Below are positions 21,682 to 32,900 of a stretch of 64,000 nucleotides of DNA, piece by piece (the first letter of the stretch is position 1; the number at the start of each line of letters is the position of its first letter). Under the pieces are notes generated by a model, which saw only the letters and a program-made list of their open reading frames with translations, was not told where the DNA came from and did no database searches. This stretch comes from Linnemannia elongata (taxonomy: Eukaryota > Mortierellomycota > Mortierellomycetes > Mortierellales > Mortierellaceae). Both the position numbers and the translations under genes were made by a program. The DNA lies in NCBI GenBank assembly GCA_036320915.1, contig JAXBDG010000016.1, positions 992,001 to 1,056,000 of the forward strand. Reading direction: 5' to 3'.

Positions 21682-23139
21682 ATGACCCTCCGAGACCCCC
21701 GCGCCGTCCACGCTCTAGATCTCCCCGAAATCCGGCACCGCATCGCCCACCACCTCCTGCCTCGCCTCTCTGACCTCTACTCATGTATGCTCGTCTCTCG
21801 AGGATGGTACCTAGATTTCGCTGGTGCCCTTTGGCATACTCTTGGAGCGAGAGAGATTTCTATCCTTGGCAAGCGGGATGCGGAAAGGACGGCGCTGTTG
21901 AATAAGTATGGGCGGTATGTCACAGTGGTCGAAACCAAGTCTGAAGTAGATTTCAGGACGTTACAACATGCCAGTATAAGGAATATAAAGGGCTTAACGG
22001 TTTCGCTGTCCGAGACAGAGGGACTTATGAGGGAGTTGGTGTCGGATTTGGTCAGGCGGTGTCGGAGGACGCTGAGGAGGGTTAACCTGCAAGGACCCTC
22101 AGTGGCGGGAACAGCACAGGGAGCTCACCAGCAACTGCAGGGCGCAAGGTCAATGTATCATTTTGATATCAACACTCTAGTACCCGACATGGAATCAGGG
22201 CTGGAGGAGGTACACATCCACAACGTCGGAATAACGAGAGAGGGGTTCTCGAATTTCTTGAGGGGCGCTTCCAATCTTCGTCACCTGCGCCTCAACAATG
22301 TCTGTATTACGACCTTCAACTCTGGTGTGGAACTGTTTACAGAGTCGAGACTGAGACGACTGGTTTGCTCCGTCTCGCAAGTCATGAACCCCGGGAAGGA
22401 ACAGTCCCTCACCGCTTCTGCAACACCAGGCACTTCTCTACTGGTCCACTTTCCGGCTCTTCAACACTGGACTGTCGAATCTGGCCCTTCCAGCACTGAA
22501 TTCTCCGCTCTCATGCAACTGCACCAAGCCGTCATCGAGTACACACCCAACCTCCGCAACATCCAAATCAACGACGCCAACAGCTACACCCTGACAGAAC
22601 TCCTTGCCCGCGTCTTTGTCAACCTCCAGACCAGCTCCCTCCAATTCAGTCACTTCACCTCCGATGCCCTCCTAAGCCTGCTTAGCCATCACTCGACCCT
22701 TACACGTATCCAGATTCAAACCCGAGCCGTCAAAACTGACGCCCTGCGCACAGAATCCATGCGGTCCACACATTTGATTCTAAAAACTTGTGCAAAGTTG
22801 GAGGTGTTGTCGATTCGGGGGTATGAGGTTAGGATAGAAGAATTGGATGTGGGCGAGTGGGCATGTAGAGACGTGTTGAGGGAGTTGAGGATAGTGATTA
22901 TGGGGTTTGGGAAGGGGCACGGGGATGTTTGTTTGAAACGGTTGCAGAAGCTCAGGAACGAACGTGTTTTGGGACGAGCGAGTCGAGAGGCTGAGGCGAC
23001 GAGTGCTGTCGAGGCGGATGTGGAAGTTGGAGGAAGTGGTGTTGCGGATCGAGTGGTGAGAAGGTTGTTGCCTTTGAAAAAGTTGAAGATTGTTTGTCTG
23101 GGTGGCAAGGACTATTACCTGGCAACAACGAGGCATTAG
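21682..23139 (+). CDS. F-box/LRR-like protein, 485 aa
   Basis: Single exon. The F-box-like region is at residues about 10-55 (LDLPEIRHRIAHHLL ... SCMLVSRGWYLDFAGALW). Leucine-rich segments follow (LRHLRLNNVCI, LRNIQINDANS, LEVLSIRGYEV). It is shorter than its neighbours. I chose the ATG at 21682 because the family motif starts shortly after it; an in-frame ATG at 21637 would add 15 residues. The C-terminus (LKKLKIVCLGGKDYY) lacks the WP-RL signature of the other family members. The likely role is substrate binding in an SCF-type ubiquitin ligase; the target is unknown. Confidence 0.75.
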   Translation: MTLRDPRAVHALDLPEIRHRIAHHLLPRLSDLYSCMLVSRGWYLDFAGALWHTLGAREISILGKRDAERTALLNKYGRYVTVVETKSEVDFRTLQHASIRNIKGLTVSLSETEGLMRELVSDLVRRCRRTLRRVNLQGPSVAGTAQGAHQQLQGARSMYHFDINTLVPDMESGLEEVHIHNVGITREGFSNFLRGASNLRHLRLNNVCITTFNSGVELFTESRLRRLVCSVSQVMNPGKEQSLTASATPGTSLLVHFPALQHWTVESGPSSTEFSALMQLHQAVIEYTPNLRNIQINDANSYTLTELLARVFVNLQTSSLQFSHFTSDALLSLLSHHSTLTRIQIQTRAVKTDALRTESMRSTHLILKTCAKLEVLSIRGYEVRIEELDVGEWACRDVLRELRIVIMGFGKGHGDVCLKRLQKLRNERVLGRASREAEATSAVEADVEVGGSGVADRVVRRLLPLKKLKIVCLGGKDYYLATTRH

Positions 23140-23974
23140 AACCAAATATAGAAAAGAAGGCGTTTCGAGCTGGCTGGACGTTCAGAATGACTAGCCTACT
23201 CCTGGTGCCTTTCTAAGAGTAAGCGTTTCAATTCCAAGATTCAAAGTAATAATTTCATCCGCAACCTCACTATCGCCGGCCAACGTTTCCCCTTTTTTTT
23301 TGTGTCTGTTGAAATGATTCCAACAGTGAAAGAGCTCAGCGTCAATGGCCATATAGTGAACAGACATGTCCTTGGGGTTTTTAATTTCTGGGTTAGTATT
23401 ACGGCCAATCGCAGTTGGGAATAAAAAAAACGGTAAACGATTACGGTTAAACTGCGCCGAGAAAAAAAAAGGTTTTATAGATATTTTGTTAAGCTACTAA
23501 CAATTAAAAAGTGAGGATAAGTATGCAGAGCATTCCTCAAAGACTGCAGAGGCAACTATGGCCTGAAGTCCTCGCTTTGGCACTGTAGAAGAAGCGACCT
23601 CTTCCTCGACTGTGTAGCCCAAGTTGTTGGTGCAGTAGCTGGCACGCGGATGAGTTTTGGTGTGAAAGAAACTGAAAAAAATGAGCATTCTGAGCATTCT
23701 TTCCACTTTCATCCATTTTCGCTTACACTTCATCCTGTACACAGATGTGGGCAGTCTTCTTCAGCTTGGCGGATTAATATGGCGCGTTGTTTTTTAGCTG
23801 GTAGACTCGCACCAATTCATCAAAGGCCCCCAACTGCTTGAACGCTATCATCACCTTTTTAAAACCATACATGTCCCTTTATGCACACATATTCATTATT
23901 GATTTGGCGCAGCATTTGCTTTAATGGATAACAGCATCTCTAAGAGCGACCGCGGTCATGGGATATTGATTAAG
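23140..23974. other. Intergenic region between convergent genes
   Basis: Lies between the 3' ends of the plus-strand F-box gene and the minus-strand NACHT gene. Short frames only. A-runs at 23424-23431 and 23463-23470. No RNA gene or repeat recognised. Confidence 0.5.
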
Positions 23975-26900
23975 TTACAGGTAAGAATAGAATTTAGCGG
24001 CTTCCTTGCCACACTGAGTAAGCAATTGCTGATTGGCTGGGGAGAGACCAAGAGCATCGGTAAAAACGGCATCCGTAGAAACTAAAACAGGCTTTCCGGT
24101 GCGCCAAACAAACCTGGCCGACCATGCGTTCCGCGACGACGTCTCCACCAATCTCCACGCTTGAAGGGATCCATTCTCGCATCCGATGCTAAACTCCAGC
24201 GTGCCAGGTTTCCAAGCAATGCTGGCGACCTCTCCAAAGGTATCTCGGATACGTACTGAACACCTCCACTCTCCACCGCCTCTTCCTCCTTCCACCGAGT
24301 TGTCAGCGACGAAATTCAAAAGCCAAACGGAACGAAGCCAGCCTACGCCTACCCATTGCCCACAGGACGAAAACGCCAAGCATATAATAGTGTCGTTGTG
24401 CTTTAGCGTTTGTTGAATTTGCCCGCTCTCCGCGTCCCAAAAGTCAACACAATCACAACGACCCATAAAGCTAAAAGAAGCAACCCTCCAGCCATCAGAT
24501 GAAGATGATATCGTCCATTTCGGCGTATTGCCTCTCCATTTCGGCGTATTGCCTCCGCTCTTTTCCACAACAACCCTACACTCACGTCCCTCCAAGTCCC
24601 AGGCTCGAATTGTTCCATCCACACTTCCCGAAAGAATTCGATTACTATCTGACGAGAACGCCAAGGCCCTAACAGAGTCGGTATGACCTTCAAGCACGCT
24701 TTTCAGTTTCCCCGAGCGAGCCTTCCAAAGTCGCACTGTCTTGTCTTCGCTACTGGTGGCGATCCAGCGGCTGTCGGCGGAAAAGGCCAAGGCGGTCACT
24801 TGTTCTGTGTGGCCATACAAGTAAAAGGCGGCTTCACCTTCTTTAAGGTCCCACACAGTGACGACGCTATCATCCCTTCCAAGTGGCGTTCCAACTAATG
24901 CGATTCGAAGTCCATCCGGAGAGATTGCTAGGCAACTGCCAAGATTATCTCTGCAAGAAATAGCTAGGCCAGACTCTCCAGATACTGCATCATACTGCCG
25001 CACAGCCCCTGAACTGGAGCTACTGAAGAGAACTCGACCGTTTGGAGAAAAAAGTACACTCCTCAACGGCTCGAATCCACCCTCCACATCCATGCTTGTC
25101 CCCAGTGAGCTCACGTCCCAGAGTCGAATGGTCCTGTCACGACTACACGAGGCAAGCTGGAGTCCGTTTGGCGAAAAAGCTACCTGGTTGACCCACTCAC
25201 TATGACCTGTAAGGACGGAGATGATCGATCCTGTTGCTGTACTCCAGACCTTCACCTCCTTGTCATAACTGCATGTGGCGACCCACTGGATGTTAGGCGA
25301 GAAGCTTGAACTCAGGACTGTATCTCTATGAGCCTTACAGCTCTTCGTTAGCTTGCCGGTAGTAGTATTGTAGAGCAATGGATTACCATTATCATGAACT
25401 ACGGCAATCTCAAGGCCTCCAGGAGAATATTCGACATTACGAATACTACCATATTGACTCTTCCAGACTGCTCTTGTCTCTCCGGTCTGTGTGTCAAAGA
25501 TTCGCAGCATCTTGTCATCATCAGCAGATGCAATTTCATATCCATTAGGCGAGTAGGAGATGCCGGGAATAAACCCAGTATGACCGGTCAAGATGAATAG
25601 ATTGACGCCTGTCTGAACATCCCACAACCTCACAGTCTTGTCACTTCCAGCCGAAGCGACCTGTATGCCAGAGGGTGAAAACGCCACTGTCCACACCCAG
25701 TCGGTATGTCCCTCCAGAACAAATCTGCACGACCCACTCCCAAAGTCCCACAATCGTACTGTGTTGTCGTGGCTTCCTGAAAGAAGCTGGCGGCTGGTAG
25801 GCGAATAGGCAATGCTTGTAATAAGCCCTTGATGACCTTGAAAAGTGCGGGTCATTGTCCATGTGGAGGTGTTGTAAATGTTAATGTCGTCGTCCAGGCC
25901 AACAGCGAGCAACGTTCCATCAGGCGAATAGGCGCACGAGTGTACGTTTTCACTCTCGTTCAAATATGGCAGCTCCTCAAACCGGACACCCTCCATTTGC
26001 GCACCGCCGAAATCCACCTGCCTCAACCAACTCCTTGCAAAGTTGACATCCATCAAGTCGGCTCCTTGCAACTGGGCGGTATCGAACTGGCCATTGGAAA
26101 GATCGGCTCCTGGGATTCGAATGCCTCGAAGGTCGGCGCCGTTGAAATGGACCCCGGCTCGGACAAGGATGGTAATAGCGTTGACGGCGGCGGTGGCAGC
26201 AGTGGCATCGGCCTTGGACTGCTCGATGACGGCTAGGAGCTGCTTCTCGAACGCAGGGTATTGCTTGACGCGCTCGCACAGGAACTGGATGACAGATGGC
26301 TCGTTGAGAAGGTTCCGCTTGAACAAGGGTCCATCAGTGGAGAGGAGCTGGACAGGAGTAGGGTCAAGACCAGGCTGCGAACAAAATTCATCGCCGACGT
26401 CATGGCTGCTAGGATCAAAGACAGCAAGAGAAAAAAAATACTCGAGCATCGAACGGTGCACGAAACGGTACAAATTTCTAGTGCGAGTCAGCGGACTCGA
26501 TTCTCGCAGCATTCGAGCCTCTGAGTCAGGGCCAAAAAACTCGGCTCTCCACGTCGTTTTGTCCTTGATGTGAACATACTGAACCACCGGGTTTCCGTCC
26601 TGGTGCTCAAAGATCGCCGACGCCAGCTTTGTAGCATAGTTAACACCCATCGAAATAAACCCTGCTTCCAATAGTTGTTCCAGCGCATCTCGATCCTCTC
26701 TGGTCAGAAAGTTTCTCTGAAGCCGTCGGCTGTTGAGAGCGAGCCAATGCCTCACAAAAGTGTCGTACAATTGGATACGAGTGATCTTGATGGCCGACAG
26801 ATCGTGCTTTCCTTTGGTGACTCCTGGTAGCGACTCCAACGACAGAGACAGAAGGAAGGGGTTTTTGACGAGATCAATGAGGTTGGGAATGGTGGTCAAA

Positions 26901-29900
26901 ATGTCCATGTAGTCCTCGGTGGTCCAGGTTCGCGGCTCGAGGGGGACGTACTGCTTGACATAGTCCTCAATCTGCTCCTTGGAGAAAGGCGCGATTACAG
27001 CCTCTTGGAAGAGATCAATAGCCTGGCGGGTGTAGTGGCCAGTGCCGTCAGGGATGAAGCGGCTGCGGTAGTCTTGACCTAAGAATTTGGTCCTGCAGGA
27101 GATTACCATCTTAACATTCCAGTGTCCAGGCTGGTTGAAAAGGTTGGTCGTGTGGAGGTTGACGGTGAGCTGGCTCTCGTCGTACCCATCGCAAATAAGG
27201 ACAAACTGACGATATTTCTTTAGCTCCTGAATTTGTGCCTCGGAAAAGTTGTTGATCCTCAGATGCTCCCCAATGAGGTCCTTGTCGGGTCGGTCAATTG
27301 CAGGCAGATTGATGAACAGAGGAACGGGACCGCCGCGGTTGTAGGATTGCAGGAGCTCGGACTCGAGGTGCGTGTTGAAGGCCGACTTGCCTGCTCCAGA
27401 CTCCCCCAAGATCAACATGACTTGTCGCTCACTGGCCAGAAACTCTTGGACCTTCTCCTTGAGGGGAAAAAGTTCGTCGTCGCGGGCTTGAAGGTTGGCC
27501 TTAGCCATAGGAGAGATATACACTGGCAGTTTGACCTCCTCTAGACGCTGCAACCGGAACTTGTGCAGAGCGTACTCTAGGTACTGGATGTTTTGGACCT
27601 TGACAAGGAGTGGCGATGCAGAAGGCAAGGGGAGACGGGCTCTCAAAGGATAAGGGTGCTTAATCCAGGAGCTTTGGTCCACTATTAGATCCTGCACCAC
27701 AGAACGAGCGGTCTCACTAACAGCTTGGTCAGAGAAGGTACACAGCTTGGTGATAATGGTGAGCATCCATGCCTTGACACTCTCATCCTGACCCCAGTCT
27801 AGATCGTGCTGGCGGAGATGACCAAGGAGAAAGATGGATTGTTGGCGTGCAGAAACATCCCAGACAGTGTCGACTGCAATCTCGCCCAACAGTTGGCAGA
27901 TGCCCCACTGGAATAGAGGGTCCCGACGACAGGGCGCTTCGAAAATTAGCTGCTTCAGATCCTTCAACTGGCCAGCCTGAACGAAAGCATATGCGGCACG
28001 GACGGCAGGATACCAAGGCTCCTTCCTCCCAGATTCAAGCCCTTCCTTCAGACTGTCCAGAGCACCTCGGCCACTCTCCATCAATGACAACACGCCCTCT
28101 AACGCATTACCATCCACTGATATCGCACCTTCAATTGCTTCTTGCAGGGTGCCCAGTCCTTCGAGTACCGATGCCATATCCAGCTTGAGCACAGTGGTGA
28201 CCTTGAACAGGCTGTCAACAACAGCATTTGAGAGTCTTAAGACAGCCTGAAGAGCCGACTCTTTGTCGAGGACGTATTGCAGAGCCTGGAAAGCATAGCA
28301 GGCTTGGTACATCATGTAGGGGTCCGAGCTATCCTTCAGTCCCGATAATACTGCCGACAGTGGTTCGTGTTCAAGAACACGAACCAGATCCTGCACTTTG
28401 TGGTCCGCCATAACACCCATAACATCGAGAATCCTTGATACAGCCAAAGTAAGTAGGTAGGATTGCTCGGTCGACTGTTGGTGAGTGCCCTCTAGGCGGA
28501 CCCTGAGGATACCAAAAAGTTCGACCAGGTCATCGACAACAAGATAGCCAGGCGAAACATCCTGCACCAATTGGATAAGTCCCTGAATTATATCAACGTC
28601 AAGGACACGAGCATCGTCAAACTCCTTGATAAAGGTCGCGAGTAGCTTGCGGTAGGGTTCCTTCTCTAAGATAGGTCCAAGAGTGACAATCTCGGCGATT
28701 TTGTTGGAGTCCTTGCTGGCATCGGCTATAAATTGCTCCACCATCCGAGTAGCCAGCCTGCGCAGGCGATCCGTCTCCATCGGGTCCTTCTTCGTCGCTT
28801 CGAGCCAGTCGAGCTCGGTCTTGTCAAGAGCGGGTTCTTGAAGTATAAAGAGACTATCTTCCTCGGCAGCTTCTCCTGTAACAGATTTTAGCGGGGAAGA
28901 TGCATTCCGTAGGAACAAGGCGTTGCAGTAGACCAACTGCTGCGTTGTCTCGATGCGTTGATAAATTTGAGGCAGCTCCGTCTTCACGGTGGGCCTGGGG
29001 ACATCCTCGGGAAAGATCATCTCGAAGACACGTGCCAGTGCCTTCCCTTGCATGGTCCTGGAAGTGGTGGACTGGTTGTCTCCTGAAGGTAAGTTGCTGG
29101 CTTGTGAGAGTACAGGGGAAGGTCTTATCGATTGTTGGGATAAGGGTCGAGAGTGCGGCGACTGGATCGAGGAATTGAGGTCGGCCTGTTTGGTCTTAGA
29201 TTTGGAGAACCCCCAGAGCTTGTGGAACTTGTCGCGCTTCCTGGTGCGTACGGTGTCAGTGGTGTGGGGATCCAATTGGTCGAGAGGATGGTCGTATCGA
29301 GGCATCGGCAGAGGTATATTTTTTTCATCGGACCTCGAAGGCTTCAAGGTGGCAGCGGGTGCCATTTGGGCAATCGTAGTTGTGTGAGGTGTCGGAATTG
29401 GACCAGTGGGAGGTAAAACAGGGATAGTGAGTGTTGTTTCAGGAACAGTGGATTCTGACTCTGAGCTAGTTAGCGTCACTAACATCTTCATGAGGTCTCC
29501 TCCAGTCAGATCACTCTCTGGAAGTTGAACCGGCTCCGTGCTTCCCGTTGCCATTGACATGTAATCGCCTGGAATAAGGACGCCATCCAGAACGGCATTC
29601 TCGAATAGGTTCTTCGATTTGAACAGGATGGTGATAGCATTTGCCGCGGCCATGCTAGGAACGGAGGACACCTTAGACTGCTCGATGGCTAAGAACAGCC
29701 GCTTCTTCAAGCGAGGATCCGATTCAGCGCGCTCCACCAAAAACTGCAGGACCGACGGTTCCTTGAAAAGATTGCGCTTGGAGAAGGGATCGCTTGATGT
29801 AGACGGGCGGGACTTTGTGGCGTTGCCTTTTCTTTTGGAGCGAGCATCATCCTTACGCCGACGGGAGCCATCTTCATCCCCGTTGGAGCCGTTCTTGTCA

Positions 29901-32900
29901 CCGCGAGAGCCGTTGTTGTTGTCTCCAGAGGAATTTCCACTGCTGCCACCAGATGAATTACCGATGCCGCCAGACGAGTCTTGGTTTTCACTAGTGGAAC
30001 CACCATTGCCACCAGACGAGCTACCATTACCACCAGACGATCCACCATTGTTGTCTGTCGATTGAGCGTTGCCGCCAGTTGACCCCTCGTTTCCGCCTGC
30101 CGAGGCGCCATTGTCGTCAACTAGGCCATCGCCACCATCACCCAAAAAATTTCCTCCGCCGTTATGAAAGTCATCTCCGCCGCCTCGGGAATCGTCATCG
30201 CCGTCTTCGCTGTCATCAGAGTCATCGTCATCGCTGTCGTCGGGATCGTGGAAGGAGAGGGCGTAAAAGTAGTCGAGCAATGACTTGTGAATAAACCAGT
30301 GTCGGATTCCTGCTCGTGTCAAAGGACTGGCGTCACGCAACAGTGTCGTCTCGATCTCTGGCCCAAAGAACTCCACCTTCCAATCTTCCATGTGCCTCCG
30401 CGAGAACTTGACGACAGGACGGCCATCTTGGTATTGATATATAGCATCCGCAAGCCTCTTGAGGTAGTCTATGACACACCTGGAGAAACCTTCCGTGAGA
30501 AGAATTTCGAAGGCCGCCGCCCGGTTATCTTGCTTGAGTATAGTCCCTTGGAGTCGTATTTTTTGAAGCCGGGTCCACTCTTGCATGAAACCGTCGTAGA
30601 GATCCTTTTGCATGACTTCAAGTCCTTTGGAATCAAGAGCTTCGATCGACTTCGACGGTATGGCCCTCAGGGCGAGGGTCAATAGGAACGGATTCGAGAC
30701 TAGGTTCATCACGTTGGGGATGACAGAGAGCTTCTCCCAGTAGTCGTCGAAACTTGGAACGGACGGATTGTCGGAAGGCTCTTGGGCGGCGGCCTCGAGG
30801 ACATATTGCATGACGAATTCCTGAATTTCGCTCTTTTGGAATGGAACAATGGTCGCCTCCTCGAAGAGTCGGGAAGAATTGTCATGATACTTGTTATCGT
30901 CAAGAGGGTAGAATCGAGTTTGATAATCCGGGCCGAGGAAGGTGCTGCGGCAGGTGATGATCATCTTAACGTTCCACTGTCCTGGTCGATTAAGTCGGTT
31001 GGTGGTGTAAAGGTTTTGAATAACGCGGGATTCGTCGTATCCGTCGCAGATCAGTACAAATTGTCGATGGTTCTTGATATTCCGGATTGTCTTCTCCGAA
31101 ATGTTGTGGTGGAGTCGCAAGTACTTTCCAATCAAATCGCTGTGGGGGTCTTCGATAGAAGGTAAATAGATGTAGAGCGGAATTCTGCCACCGTCGCTGC
31201 GTTGGTGTTGGTTCCATAGTTCAAGCTCAAGCTTCTCGCAGAACATCGACTTTCCAGAACCAGAGTCTCCTAGTAAGAGGAAGACAAGCTTGTTCGATTG
31301 TAGAAACTCTTGCACTTTCACCATCAAAGGAAATGACTGGTCCTTGGGAGCCTGCAATGTTGCCTTCGCGCGGAGAGGAATGAAGGCGGGATACAAACGC
31401 TTGTCGTGGCTGTGGAATTGAATGCAGGCCAGTTCTTGGTCAATGTCGGTAACGCACAATGCTCTCTCGAGAAGAGGGAACACCGTTGGTATCGGCAAAA
31501 TTGAATGTAGTGCGCGGCACCCCTTGATGTCAAAAGCGTGCTCCTGCTGCAGGTGGTCAAGCAATGTGCGAGCATGACCACTGACGTCTGGCGATGCTGA
31601 ACTGGAGATTTGCTGAAGAGTGGTCGCAACCCACCTTTTGACCTTGACATCCTTCCTCCGGCCTGCATCAGTTTTCCAAAACTCTCCCAGAAAGTCAATG
31701 GCGTTCCTACGGCTGCCATCATCCCACAACGGGTTAAGAGCAATCTCTCCAAGAATTAGGCAAACTCCGCGCTGAAAGTTGACGTCGTAACGGCGGGTGG
31801 CATTACAGACTAGGACGTTGAAATCGACCAAGCGACCGTCCTGGACAAACAGATATCCCGCCTGTAAGGCGAGAAACCAAGGCTGCTTTTTCTGGGACCA
31901 GTAGGCCTTTTCGGCAGCCTGGCCGGCTCCTTCCGCAGTTGCTTGAAAGGCTTGGGCGCCATCAATATTGAACTTGACGACATCAATGGCGTTGCCAGCG
32001 ACTTGCTGGATATGCTCTACAGCAGCGAGGGCACTCATGGGATCCAACTTGAAGACGCTCGCGACAGCCGAAACTCCAACTGAAATGGACTCAGCATACC
32101 GCCAAAACGCCTGAAACGACGTCTCATCGTCAGGAAGATACAGTGACATCTGGTAGGCGTAGCTGATCTGGAACTTGAGAAACTCGTCGTTTTCTACGTC
32201 TTGCAGGTTGCGCAAGGCGGCCAAAAGCGACTGGTGGTCTCGTTGGCGGTTCAAACCCTTGACGTCTCCTCTGACCATTACCTCCAGGACCTTAGAGACT
32301 GCAAAAACCAACTGGTAGACATGAGTTCTGTCAGGCGCATGGGTGGATTCTAGGCGCTTGCGAAGAGAGCTCATGGTGCGGACCAAATCATCATCATTCA
32401 GAAACCCGGACGGCGCGGACTGGAGCAGTTGGATCATTCCTTGAAGAAGGCAGGGATTGAGCAGAGCAGACTGGTCGAATCGCTCAATGAAGCACGAGAG
32501 CAGGTCACGATAGTCGACTTCGCAAAGAACAGGACCAAGGACGACTACTTCAAAGATAGCTTCAGGTTCCGGAGATAGATCGCTACGGAACTCTTTGACC
32601 AATCTGGACAGCAACCAGCGAATACGAGCTTGCGCTGATGGATCTTCCTGAATGGCTTCCAACCAATGGCTCACAGCATCGTCGAAAATGCCGACTCCAG
32701 TGGGACTGCTTTGAGATGTGGAAGGATGATGACCCTCGAGCAACAGTCTGGCACAATGCACGAGCTGCAGAGTAGACACGATTCCTGCCTGGGGATCTTC
32801 TGGAATTGTAGCTCTCACTGTAGGTTTTAAAGCATCCGCAAGGAAAATGTCGTGTCGAAGGGTGGAAGCCACCAAAGGTGAGGTCTGATCTATATCGCGT

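Noticed and set aside
24186..30685. Several plus-strand frames across the giant NACHT gene
   Set aside because: They are antisense shadows of a strongly conserved-looking minus-strand protein and lack domain signals.
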